From Agrostemma githago (taxonomy: Eukaryota; Streptophyta; Magnoliopsida; Caryophyllales; Caryophyllaceae): a DNA stretch of 64,000 nt. Shown here one piece after another: positions 44,524-54,756 of the stretch. The stretch lies in contig OY288246.1 in assembly GCA_958450325.1 (NCBI GenBank), positions 35,520,544-35,584,543 of the forward strand, read 5' to 3'. The position numbers and the translations under genes are program-made. The notes under the pieces are model-generated. The model was not told where the DNA came from and searched no databases. It was given only the letters and a program-made list of their open reading frames with translations. Within the stretch, counting starts at the first letter, position 1, and each line of letters begins with the position of its first letter.

Positions 44524-45856
44524 ATGGGGTTTGATCTAAACTCCCCACACATGGAAGCCGATATGAGCTACTCCTCTTCTTCCATGAACCAAGGGTACGA
44601 CATGACGTCTCCCTATCACTATCAAGCTTCTTGCAGTAATCAAGAAGGGTATGATCTTCAAGAATATGGAAATGGCTACCAACAAGTGAATGACTATCAA
44701 TCCTACGATCATGGTGACTATTACTCGAGTTATCAATGTGAACCCACCATGTTCAATCAAGATTCACCTTATGGAAGCCAATACCACCAAAACCCCCCAT
44801 ATTACCCTCCACCCAAACCACAATATGAACCCCATGACCCACAATACTACCAATCACCTCAACCTCACTACCAACAATATGATGCCCCACCCCTTGGGCA
44901 TCATCAAGACACCATGTTTAATCAAGATTATCAAGATTATCATCAAGATTATCAAGGAGCTTTACAAGACCCCAATGATCACCAATTGCCCGACTTGGAG
45001 GTGTTTCAATCGATGCTTCAAATGCAACAAGAAATGGCCATCCAATCGCAAAAGAATAATGAACTCTTGGCCGAAATCCTTAGGGAAAGGGAGGAGTCTT
45101 AAGCTAGATTGCATGCTTTAACGGCTCAAACCCTAATGCTCTTAACTCAATCCTCACAACTTGATGAGGGATGTTCATTTGGGGAAGGGGAACAACCCAA
45201 TGACGAGGCCGTTAATGAATTCCCTATAAGGAGCGAGTCTTGCTTTGAAGAGCCTCAATCGTCTACCCAAAAAAGAGACGAATGAGGATATGACTCTTGG
45301 TGAAGGCATCGTTGGTGAAGAATTGGAGGAGGATAGTGTGTTGGATGGGTTGGTAGAATTTGTGAAGTTTTTGGGTGAAATTGACAATCCCAAGTTGCCC
45401 ATGTCCGATAATGTGGATAAGCATCAAGAACCCCTTGTATGTAAACCGAGCAATGGTTTGGAAGAGGTTGAAACCGCCGGTAGAAGTTTCAATTCTCCTC
45501 TCCTCCATGATGATGTGGGGCCGAGTGATGAAGATGGGGAACCACAACTTGAGGAAAGTGTGGGGGTGTGCATCGAGGAGATGAGGCCAAAACCGCTTTT
45601 TGTGCCTCGTTTCTTGGAGATGAAGCTTGCTTGTGATTGGAGGCGATGCCTAGGGAGGAAGAGGTCGGTTAAGCTCGTAGGATGGATAGACCCCGGAGAC
45701 AACATGAGTGATGACGATGGGTCTTTTGATTCCTACTTCTTGCCTCCACCTTGGAGGCCGTGGAGGTTGGCTAGGCTCGAGCGCTTCTTGGGCCTTCATA
45801 ATGATGTCGGTAGCGCGTTCGACTTGCTACTCCATGCCCTTGAGGGCTACGGTTGA
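44524..45856 (+). pseudogene. Tyr/Gln-rich ORF of the non-autonomous Athila element
   Basis: 192 codons from ATG 44524 (MGFDLNSPHMEADMSY), Tyr/Gln/Pro/His-rich and low in complexity to residue ~155, then a Met/Gln helix (MLQMQQEMAIQSQKNNELL). A TAA (45100-45102) interrupts, but the frame reads on to about 45270, where the A6 run (45269-45274) shifts it into the 45245-45856 frame: an acidic stretch, then KPLFVPRFLEMKLACDW and SYFLPPPWRPWRLARLERF. One stop and one frameshift over ~444 codons. I do not recognise the protein; it is not capsid, protease or pol. Confidence 0.6.
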
Positions 45857-46151
45857 AGAAGAGTCCACCATCCTCGGTTTGACAGATTTCCTAAAGAACC
45901 GTCATGTTGTATATTCCCCTCCTCTCCTCTTTAGAGTACTTGTGCTTGTATTTGTGTGTTTTATCTCTTGATTTTGTTAGTTTTGTGATATTCTTGTAAT
46001 TGTTTTGGTATTTTGATGAGCGATGTGAGGGAGTGAATTTGATGTGTACTTTGAGTTTATTGTGATAGGTGAAGTGAAGGTGACTCCTAGAAAGGAGTGG
46101 TTAGTGAGCAAGGGAGCCGGTTTTTGGGGTCATGGGAGTCATGAAGACCCT

Positions 46152-46315
46152 TCCCGACCGGAAAGGGTGTGTCGTCCTGACCGGGATGGGGCCATCCCGA
46201 TCGGGATGAGGGTGCCAAAAATTGAGTTCACTGGAGTGTCATCCCGATCGGGAAGGAGGCTTCCCGACCGGGACGGGTATGTCATCCCGACCGGGACCAC
46301 CCATCCCGACCGGGA
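46152..46315. repeat. internal palindrome array
   Basis: Seven sites (TCCCGACCGGAA, TCCTGACCGGGA, TCCCGATCGGGA and variants) start at 46152, 46175, 46195, 46242, 46262, 46285 and 46304. Spacings 23, 20, 47, 20, 23, 19 repeat the LTR pattern. A TGTATACCCCC phrase begins near 46373, about the distance of the TATA box in the LTR. Confidence 0.85.
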
Positions 46316-46384
46316 TGATCCTCTACTCTTTTTTTGGTGCTTCTTCTTCGACATTTAAGCCCACCCAACCATTGTATACCCCCA

Positions 46385-48841
46385 CCCAACCTCCCTACCT
46401 TCCTTTCTCATATCATACAACCCATGTACCTCATTTACAAACCTCAACCTCATTTCCTTCTCACTTTAGACCGATATTCACATCAAATCCCACCCCCTCG
46501 CACCATTACTACCTCTACCGTGCGGTTCTATCAAGCTTGAAGAAGGATGACAATGACGACAACAAGCAAGTACCTATATTGATCATTGAGACGATGGAAA
46601 GAGTGAGTTGCTAACCGGTCGGTATGGTAACTATCCTTTCTTTTCCGTTTTTTTTTATTGCTTGTTTTCCCCTTGTTTATCCCCTTCCCCTTTTTCATGG
46701 TGGCCTTCGAGGCCTAGGTAGTGGTTGCTCCCGACTCTCGATGATGTGACTACATCGAGAGTCATTTTCAAAATCCAACTTTTACAAGTTTTTCACTCTT
46801 TCTTTTTGTGGATTTAGGCGGATTTAGGCGGCATCCGGGCTAGGTGACTTGATTACACCTAGCCCTCCCCTCCCATTTCCTTTTATTTCCTTCCTTTTAT
46901 TTTCTTCCCCCATCCATATCATTTTCTTGTCTCGGCCCATGGTGACTTGACTACACCCCGGCCGGACACCTTCTACCCTTTTCTTCACCTTTATTTTTGA
47001 TTTTTAGCTTTATTTTCGTAGTTTCTCTTCTTTTCTTTTGTCTCTCTGCACACTACGATCGAGCATGAGGACATGGCTCGGTTTAAGTGTGGGGGGAGCG
47101 ATATTCTATCGTAGTTAGTTTTATTTTTGTAGTTTTTCAAAAAATCTTTAAAAACCCTAAAAATTTAAAAAAAATTCACAAAAATCAAAAAGATTTTCCT
47201 TTTGTGTGTTTTCCTTTTGTGTCTTTATGTCGTGTATTTGTTGTGTTGTGCGCGTTTTGTCTCCCTTTTTCCTTATAGGTTACTTGAATCACCGATAGCC
47301 TTGGGGAGCTTTCAAGACTTCCGGTAACATCTTTATCCCTTTTTCTTCTTTATCTCTTGCGGAGTTTGGAGGAGATTGTGATGCGGTGTGCTCGGGTGGA
47401 GCTTTGTAATGCTTGAGGTTGATTTGGTTGCTCATTTGGAAGATAGGGGTGGTGTTTGTGTTTTCATTTGTGTTCGTTTTGTGTTGTTTTTGTTTTCTTG
47501 CTTTTGCTTCTTTTTCTTTCGTTCATTTTCGTCATGTCTTTGATTTTGTGTTGTGCTATGTTGTGTGTCTTGTGTGTAAATGGTTTTTGAAAACTCGGTT
47601 TAGAGGCTAGTGTGCAAGTGTTTACTTTCCCTTTTTAGTGGTATAAATCGAGTCTTGGACTTTAGTCTAGTAGAATGACCCTAAATCAATGAATTTGTTG
47701 GTCCTTTACCTTGAGTCCACCTATCTTACTAGGGATTTACTACGGGATTTGCACTTTTGACCATTATGACCACCCACGGTGTGAAAAGGCCTTGGTTACC
47801 GAGTCCCGTCCCCTAGGTGACCGTGTTTGGGATTGTTTAATCAGTCCAAGTTCTCCACTTTTTGTGGGTTTGAAGGGAAGGCGCCATCCCGACTCACCAT
47901 TCCCCTACCTCCTACACATAACCACAAATAAATTTGCAATTTGTTGAGTTCTCTCTTTCTTGTTACACAATGAAATGCCAAAAAGCCAAATCTTGTCAAA
48001 AAGGGCAAAGAAAAGAAAATGAAAGAAAATGAAAGAAAGAAAAGAATGAAGAAAAAGAAAATGCACAAAAGCCAAAAAGAAAATAGAAAAGAAGAAAAAG
48101 AATGGCATGGAAACAAACGAGCAAAAATGCAAAAGAAAGAAAAATGCCAAAAAGAAAACCCGTCTCACAAAAATAACCCCTACCTCTCAAAATAAGCTTT
48201 TTTCCGACTTTTGCCGTGAAGAGCCTACCAAAAAACCGAGTCCCTAGGAAGGATGATAGCGGCATTAGTCGGTCTTCCCTCATTTTGCATGTTTTCCACC
48301 TTTTTACTTGGACTAGTTAGGCGGTTTTGGACACGGGACGACCCTCTTGGCTCACGCTAAAGGGAGCGGGGTCTCACTAACCTACAGTGTCGACTAACAC
48401 CGTGGATCATCACTTCCCACTCCGTCGATCGTCCCGTAGTACGTTTTTAGAAAGTTAGGAGGACCTAGGTAAGTTACCAACGTTTTTGTTGCTTTATTGT
48501 CATACTATTAGAGTTTAGTCTACCTCGGTTTGTATTGCTAGCTTGGGAACGTTGTCACTTACCTCGAGTCCTAAACCGGTGCTTCTTTCACCGCTTTTAG
48601 AAGGAAGCTGTATTTGTTTTTCTTTGGGTGCAACTGATTATGTGTGCGTTTGTGTGTTTGTTTGTTTTTGTGTCTTGTGTCCGGTTGCATCCGCAGTTTT
48701 GTCGCAAGACCCGACTTGCCTTGCGGAGTGCACTTTTCCTCTAAGTGCACTCGCGTGAGTTGAAAGAGCGTAGGGTGCGCTAATACCCATTCGGCTAGTA
48801 TAGTAGTTAGTATCTGCTTACTCGAGGGCGAGTAAGGGTTA
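46385..48841 (+). other. noncoding interior of the Athila-type element
   Basis: Pyrimidine-rich to about 47080, then a polypurine-like GTGTGGGGGGAG (47087-47098). A T-rich stretch follows, then an A/G-rich simple-sequence tract (about 47996-48130, GAAAGAAAATG-type). Frames such as 47841-48283 on the minus strand are translations of this tract. No gene recognised. Confidence 0.6.
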
Positions 48842-48854
48842 AGTGTGGGGGAGT
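48842..48854 (+). other. polypurine tract of the Athila-type element
   Basis: AGTGTGGGGGAGT directly before the 3' LTR. Confidence 0.75.
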
Positions 48855-50493
48855 TGATAAGTGTGGTTTGTAGTGCCTATTTTGTAGTGTTTTGGTCCCA
48901 TTTTCCTTGTAGAATCGCTCCTTGGGAGCGGTTTAGGGGCTTCTTATGCTTCCTTTAGTTCGTTTCAGGTTCCCGAGACCGATTTGGAAGAGTTGGAGCG
49001 ATTCCGACTCTATACATACACATTTTGGAGCCAACGGAGTAAAGGAACGATGATTCGATGCCTTGGAATCGACCCCGAGACCTTGGGACCCAATCCCGAG
49101 CCTCCGAGACCCGATCCCGAGTCCCGAGAATCGATGGGAAGCCCATGAGAAGCAAGGAGGGACCAAAAAGTTCATATTGGAGGCCTACAAGACCCATCCC
49201 GATCGGGAAGGCCTCAAACCCGATCGGGATGAGGTGCACAGAAGACGTAGCCACTGTGGAGCATTCCCGATCAGGTTGGCATATTACCGATCGGGAAAGT
49301 GGAAGTTTCCCGATCGGGATTTCCCATTCCCGATCGGTAAAGTCCCAGTGGCAGCCGCGCTTTGTTTCTTTCTTCTTCCTTCCATTTGTAACCCTATATA
49401 TACCCCCCCTCTTGTATTAAGACACGATCTTAGCTTATGTTCTTCACTTCCCACTAAACCCTAGACTACTTTAGGTTAGATTAGATTAGATTAGTGTAGA
49501 TTAGTCGGTAATTAGTAGTTAATCTTAGTTTAATCTTGTATTAAGAGATCTCTTGAAGAATCCATTCAATCTTGACAACATTGGTGGATGAATTTGGGTT
49601 TTCTTTTTATACAAGTGTTCATCTTTTCATCCTTCACTAGTATGGTATAATCCTTTCTTCCTTTTACTCTTTATCTTGTTTGTTTAATTCAAGTTTGAAT
49701 CTTTAGTATTGTTTGTTCTTGTTCTTGTTAGTTTGGTTGAGTTTGTTTAGGGATGTTTTGTTTCTTGTTTTGATTCCTCTTGTTCTTGTTAGAATTAGTT
49801 GGATAATGTTAGAGTAGTGTTCTTGCTAGGGTTAGTAGGGTGATTAGGGTGTTAATTGGGTGATTTAGGGTTTGTTAGAGATGTTGGTGGAAGATTTGGG
49901 TTTCCTCTTGGTTGATGCATATTACATGTTTGTTGGAATGCTTGAATGACTAAGTAGGTTAGAATGCTTGTTTTTCTTGCCTTTCTTTTGTGGGTGTTAG
50001 TTTGTTGTGGGTTCGGTCCCCTCACTAAGTTGCGAGAGCCCGGTGAGGACGACCCCTAGGTCGGTTTAAGTTGCGAGAGCCCGGATTCGACCTAGGCCAC
50101 CATAGCGCGCTAGAACCCCGTTTGTCATGTGCGTCGCCGAGATGGGTTCCATGAGGAACCTCTAGGTGAGTCTAAGTTGCGAGAGCCCGGACCAACCTAG
50201 ATCACCCTACTACCTCCTCCGCTCTAGCTCTTCCTTGACCATTCCGTTACCCCTTTGACCCCGACCTAATCCTAGCCCGTTTTCCTTAGTTGTTCTCCTT
50301 AGTCTTAGTCTAGCTCTCTCCCCTTCTATCATTCTCTAGCTTAGCTCGTTGACTTAGTCTCGTATTTGGGCGACCTTAGTCTAGACGCCTCTTACCGTCC
50401 CCGTGGATTCGACCCGACTTACCCTAGCTACCCTAGTTAGGTTTTGCCGGTTAATTATTTGATCGGTGGGATTCACGACAAATCCCTCCGTCA
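48855..50493 (+). repeat. 3' LTR of the Athila-type element
   Basis: 1639 bp, uninterrupted; TATATATA at 49395-49402. About 21 differences from the 5' LTR counted by eye, seven of them in the first 300 bp. It ends CCGTCA before the CTAAT duplication. Confidence 0.92.
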
Positions 50494-50828
50494 CTAATGA
50501 TTGCCTCAGTTTCAGGAATACGCTGAGACAAACCGAACTGCCTCAGGAGGCGGTCCGGATAGATGTGAACTGTCCAGTCAAGAGACAGAATCACCCAGTA
50601 ATGGGCTTGGTCCCTCTTGGCCAAACCCGTCAGTTTGGAAAGAAACCACCAGGCGACGGTCCACCTGATTAAGGGACCACCATGAAACACCAGTTCCTCA
50701 TCCCAGTAAGCTCGGTTTATATGGTGACTCGAGCTTATCCGATGCCTCCTCGAGCTAATTTGGCTGCTACGGTAGTTAAGAATACTCGGAGGGGACTCAA
50801 TGATCGACAGACGCTCAAACAGCCATAT
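50494..50828 (-). CDS. Ogre antisense gene, exon 2 proximal part
   Basis: Begins after the acceptor CCCCTTTTCAG|ATATGG and is open to the Athila insertion. It starts IWLFERLSII, close to the LQxWxWE/L block that follows the first half of plant mobile domains, and continues with IRWTVAWWFLSKLTG. It holds the CTAAT target site of the Athila-type element in its coding sequence. Confidence 0.75.
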
Positions 50829-51135
50829 CTGAAAAGGGGATACACAAGTTTCGTAAGCAACATGAAGGTTCGCTACAGCCCACTCGACCGAGTACGACGA
50901 CTGACTCGATCGAGTAAGCCCTCAGAAAGCAGACAGAAGCTCACCAAGAGTGTCACTCGATCGAGTATCGTAGCTGACTCGATCGAGTAAGCCCTCTGAA
51001 AATGGGCAGAAGCACTGCGAAGACGTCACTCGATCGAGTGATAGGTCCACTCGATCGAGTGACTTACGGACATCAGAAAATTTGCGTGAAAATAAAAAAA
51101 ATATACAAAAAACAAGAAATACGTGAGATGTATAC
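50829..51135 (-). other. intron of the Ogre antisense gene, with palindrome array
   Basis: Donor CAG|GTATAC, acceptor TTTTCAG|A, 307 bp, phase 0, with no frame change between exons. It contains three 73-bp tandem units (pair starts 50881, 50954, 51027), each with two 14-bp palindromes of the CACTCGATCGAGTG type, at 50881/50903, 50954/50976 and 51027/51048. Confidence 0.75.
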
Positions 51136-51777
51136 CTGCAAGATACGGACACTCCCCGTCAACTGTCGGTCAGGGTCAAGCCTCCTAGCATCGAGACCCA
51201 TAATGATCTCCCCAGTGGCTAGCCAAGCAGGGCTATGACCAGTCTCCATCTGGTCAACCACACCAATCAGCCAGATTTGACCCAAGCACGAGTCAGCCTC
51301 CATCATCCCTTCGAAAACGTAGCGGTGCAACATACAAAAGGCGAAAGCCCTACGCCTATGAGTAGCGGTAATCCTGACGTCTCGATTGTTCATGAACTTG
51401 TCAGCCAGGTCGAAAAGGGAGATAGAATTTCCCCGTACCATTCGATCTATCTCAGCATGAGACAAACCCAAGAAATCCCTCAGCCTCCTCCTTGGATCAG
51501 GATAGAACGGAGGGATAGCAGGATGAGCGACATGACTCCAACCACCTATAGCTGCGATTTCCTCAGGTAGAGGGCGTATTTCGCCTCGCGGGAACGCGAA
51601 AACGTGATGGGTAGTATCCCAAAACGTTAAACATGCATCCAGAAAATGCGAGTCGATTATCAGACATTGAAATGGGAGTAAATTGACGATTCCCATCTGA
51701 GTCAGATGAACCTTTTCCTCGTCCCGAAAGTGTTGGGACCAAGCAAAAAGCAGCGCAGTCAGGTGATCGATACCCAT
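51136..51777 (-). CDS. Ogre antisense gene, exon 1 (plant-mobile-domain-like)
   Basis: 214 codons from ATG 51777 (MGIDHLTALLF) to the donor. Residues 53-80 read FWDTTHHVFAFPRGEI...EEIAAIGGW, the pattern of plant mobile domains (PF10536: W-x-x-x-T-x-x-F-x-F-P-x-G-E then an LEDV-like helix). Later HRYVFEGMMEADSC and WLIGVVDQMETGHSPAW also fit. PMD proteins occur both as host silencing factors (MAIN/MAIL) and as antisense genes in Tat elements. A TATA box lies ~96 bp upstream. The full protein would be 486 aa. The family call is from memory of the pattern, not a search. Confidence 0.75.
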
Positions 51778-51872
51778 GACAGAAATTTGAATCTTCTTGA
51801 AAGTCTAAAGGATTTTGAGGAGAAGAAGGGGTTTGTGATGTGGGATGCAGTGAACTGAAGCAGGGATTCCTA

Positions 51873-51880
51873 TATTTATA
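51873..51880 (-). promoter_or_regulatory. TATA box of the Ogre antisense gene
   Basis: TATAAATA on the minus strand, 96 bp upstream of the ATG at 51777, with a short CT-rich leader between. Confidence 0.6.
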
Positions 51881-52059
51881 ATAAGGAAACCTAACTGAAG
51901 TCTATCTAAACCCTAACTACCATGCCTCCTCAGCAGATTTGGGCCCTACTCAGGCCTGATTGTAGTTCAGAACCCAAAAAAGGAATCGAGTCGTCCCGAG
52001 CATTCTTAAAAATTTCTAAAAATATTTCAAAATTCCGCTTTTCACAAAAAATATTTTAC

Positions 52060-52280
52060 TCCCCCAGCACGAGTTGGTGTTTTGCCTATGTGTTACTTGC
52101 AATTTGTTATGTGTCAGCATACAGGTACACCTCAGACTTCAGAAGCAAGTCTCCGCGCAGCTACATTACTCCCCAACGTGAGTCAGTATTTACCCAGGAA
52201 TGCTACATTCAAGATGTGATGTATCAGCACACAGGTACACCTAGGACTTCAAAGGCAAGTCCGACTCCCCATGGAGCTAT
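52060..52280. repeat. two-copy tandem repeat, about 110 bp
   Basis: Shared markers TCAGCATACAGGTACACCT (52114) and TCAGCACACAGGTACACCT (52224) are 110 bp apart, with ACTCCCC and GGACTTCAAAGGCAAGTC-type phrases on either side. It lies between the antisense promoter and the 3' LTR. Confidence 0.7.
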
Positions 52281-52436
52281 CATCATCAGGACCGGTATGA
52301 CCCTCTGCTTATGGCTGGCGAGCCCTTCACGCAAGTCTACAGGACTATAAACGACCCGACCGGAAGGCTGCCAGGTCGTAATCTGCGATTGGCCTGGTAG
52401 CTACTCTGACTTTCGCCTTGTCCAAGCCTCAGTCAT

Positions 52437-52447
52437 AGTGGGGGCTC
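52437..52447 (+). other. polypurine tract of the Ogre-like element
   Basis: AGTGGGGGCTC directly before the 3' LTR. Confidence 0.6.
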
Positions 52448-54756
52448 TGTAGACACTCGCATTTTTCCAGCTAGTGTCTATAGCAGTTCCCGACAAAACA
52501 CCCGATGATGATCGGACGCAAACGTGACTTAGTACAGTCGAATATGGGCTCGGAATCAATAATATCCGGCTTGGACATTTAGCGGAGTACAAATCTCTCA
52601 AAACCAACCTCAAATTCAGGCCCGGTGGGTCGTTCCGAGTAAAATGAGACTAATTTGGGCCAAAACCGACACAAAAAATAAAACCCGTCTTTTGGCGACC
52701 GGGTCAAAACCCGTTGAAGGACGAATCCGACACAAAAATTGACCAAGTTCGCTTCTAGAAACTTGCGTCTGAACACAATGCTTAAACAAATCAAAAGGGT
52801 CAACCATTTCCTAAAATGGCTCGCCACCCTTATCCACTCGATCGATTGGATTGACCCACTCGGTCGAATGGAGCCTCAAATTCCGGAACAGACCCGTTTT
52901 CAAAGGCACTCGATTGAGTGCACTAGGGCCACTCGATCGAGTGACCCTAGGTCGAGGGTGAACTCTATAAATACCCCTCAAACCCTTCTCATTTTTCAGC
53001 TTGGATACATTCAATTCTACCTCACATTTTACCCTACATTTCTACCCTAGCACTCTACACTACACTACACTACAATCCTAAGCAATACTAAACACAAAAA
53101 CCGAGTCATTTGTCCCTCAAAAAAACCGACAAAACCATCCATACACACACACACACACACACCATAACTCAACTACATCCTCGATACTCCCGCGGTCCCA
53201 TCGCTATTACGAGTCCATTGCCGAGGCCATTCTAAGCATGTATGTTGAGGGTGTCATAAACCCCATCTCGATCTTTACTATCTCGATTCATTTTATTTAT
53301 ATTTTCTTACTTTATATTATAATTATACTAGTATACTAACACTAACACTAACATTTTCATCATTTACTAAATTTTTATCCTTTCGTTCCTAACACATTAC
53401 ATACCGCGTATATATATAATAGTATCAAAATTAGGATCTTAACACGTTTGACTATGACGACCATCCAAAGTCCGTTTAATCCCTTTACGAGCAACGACGG
53501 AGGTGGCACCCTTTCGAGGAGCGCCGCCCCAATGTACTCAAGGGCATAACGTGATCGTGGTTGATCATAGTTGAACGCGTTCGACTCCATTTCTAAGATT
53601 AGTGGGAAATCCGTTAATGCGAAAACCGACATCACATAATCCGTTAGGATTAGTATCGATTTCGTGATGCGGAGGACTACAGTTTCGTCACTAGTCAAAT
53701 TCTTTTAATTTCATAATGACATTTTTCACAAATTTACGATGACGGTATTATAATCGTATAACACGATCATAGCACCGGAATTCGAGTTGGATTTAAATCA
53801 TGCAATATTTTTATCCAACTCGGCTAACCATCGATTTAAAAGCAATTAAATCGGAATGGCCACCCTTTTCCGAAACGAGTTATGCTTCGTACAGGGGCCA
53901 CTCGACCGAGTGCATGGGTCACTCGATCAAGTAGCACCCCAAAAACTGGGCAGTAGCTACTCGAAAGGTGCACTCGATCGAGTCCATGCCATGACTCGAT
54001 CGAGTGGGTCCTGTAGCCCAGAAAACCGAGAGCTTTAATGCATCATTCGAGCCTCGTCTTCTTTTACGACTTAGTCGTCGCATGTAAAGTCAATCACGTG
54101 ATCTTCCTTTTCAAAACTCATGCATATCACTTCACTTTAACGACTTCGATTGACGGTCTCTCACTATTAATCTTGTGTCGACGGGTCCTTAGTCGTATCC
54201 GAAGCATGATTAATCTAGACTCTAATTTCTCAACGTGATAAGTCGGGAACAGGCATCGAGATTCGGGATCGGGCTAGCATCACGCATAGGTCCCCTATCT
54301 CCGTCCTTCGCTTAATACACAATATAATGTGTATTTAATCGGAGTTCGTCCATTTGCACAACTTACGGTCTAGTTTATATTTATATATATGGGTCCGTTT
54401 CAAGTTATTATTATCGCTCTTTATATCTCGTTTATTCTTTTTTATATTGTTCGTTATTTTGTATTGGCCGGGTTGTATTTCCGCCCGTGTATTTTGTACA
54501 TATTTACGACCTTTATTTACATTGATGCTTATCACTTTATAAATGAACCTCACATGCTAAATCACTTTGACGTGAATCTAGATGCATTAAATGACATAGC
54601 TAACCAATAATTCACATGCTTAGCCAAAAACGCTGTTTGCATATCATTTAGTCATTTTACTAGCGCGCGTACACGAACACGAACGATGTCTTAGTAGAGG
54701 CCGCTAAGTGCGGCCGGGGTTGGGTGTCCTTAGTGGGCTTCCCAACACGTACCCTC
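52448..54756 (+). repeat. 3' LTR of the Ogre-like element, left part
   Basis: Aligns with 28755-30161 once a 903-bp extra block (about 53123-54025) is set aside: 2309 - 903 = 1406 versus 1407 bp. The palindrome sites are at 52835, 52857, 52907 and 52930, several with single C-to-T or G-to-A changes. The copia element begins at 54757; CCCTC (54752-54756) should be its target duplication. Confidence 0.88.
53123..54025. other. LTR block missing from the 5' LTR
   Basis: 903 bp, bounded by AAAA on both sides, with a (CA) microsatellite (53142-53162), AT-rich sequence and a second palindrome array (sites at 53899, 53920, 53971, 53993; spacing 21, 51, 22). No gene. Presence here and absence in the 5' LTR fits a deletion in the 5' copy. 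Confidence 0.75.

Larger units (their letters stand above)
38977..50493 (+). mobile_element. non-autonomous Athila-type element
   Basis: CTAAT duplications at 38972-38976 and 50494-50498. LTRs 38977-44216 (with a CACTA inside) and 48855-50493 are both 1639 bp net and differ at about 21 positions. The PBS matches tRNA-Asp with one mismatch. The 4.6-kb interior has one long frame of unknown function and no capsid, protease, RT or integrase. It shares its LTR family with the Athila element at the left edge, which is a plausible source of enzymes. Confidence 0.88.

Noticed and set aside
47841..48283. Phe-rich minus-strand frames (87-95 codons)
   Set aside because: Opposite strand of an A/G-rich simple-sequence tract.
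29142..51061. Palindrome arrays as a CRISPR array
   Set aside because: Units are 12-14-bp palindromes with near-constant, non-unique intervals inside LTRs and an intron of plant retrotransposons; no repeat-spacer structure of CRISPR size and no cas genes.
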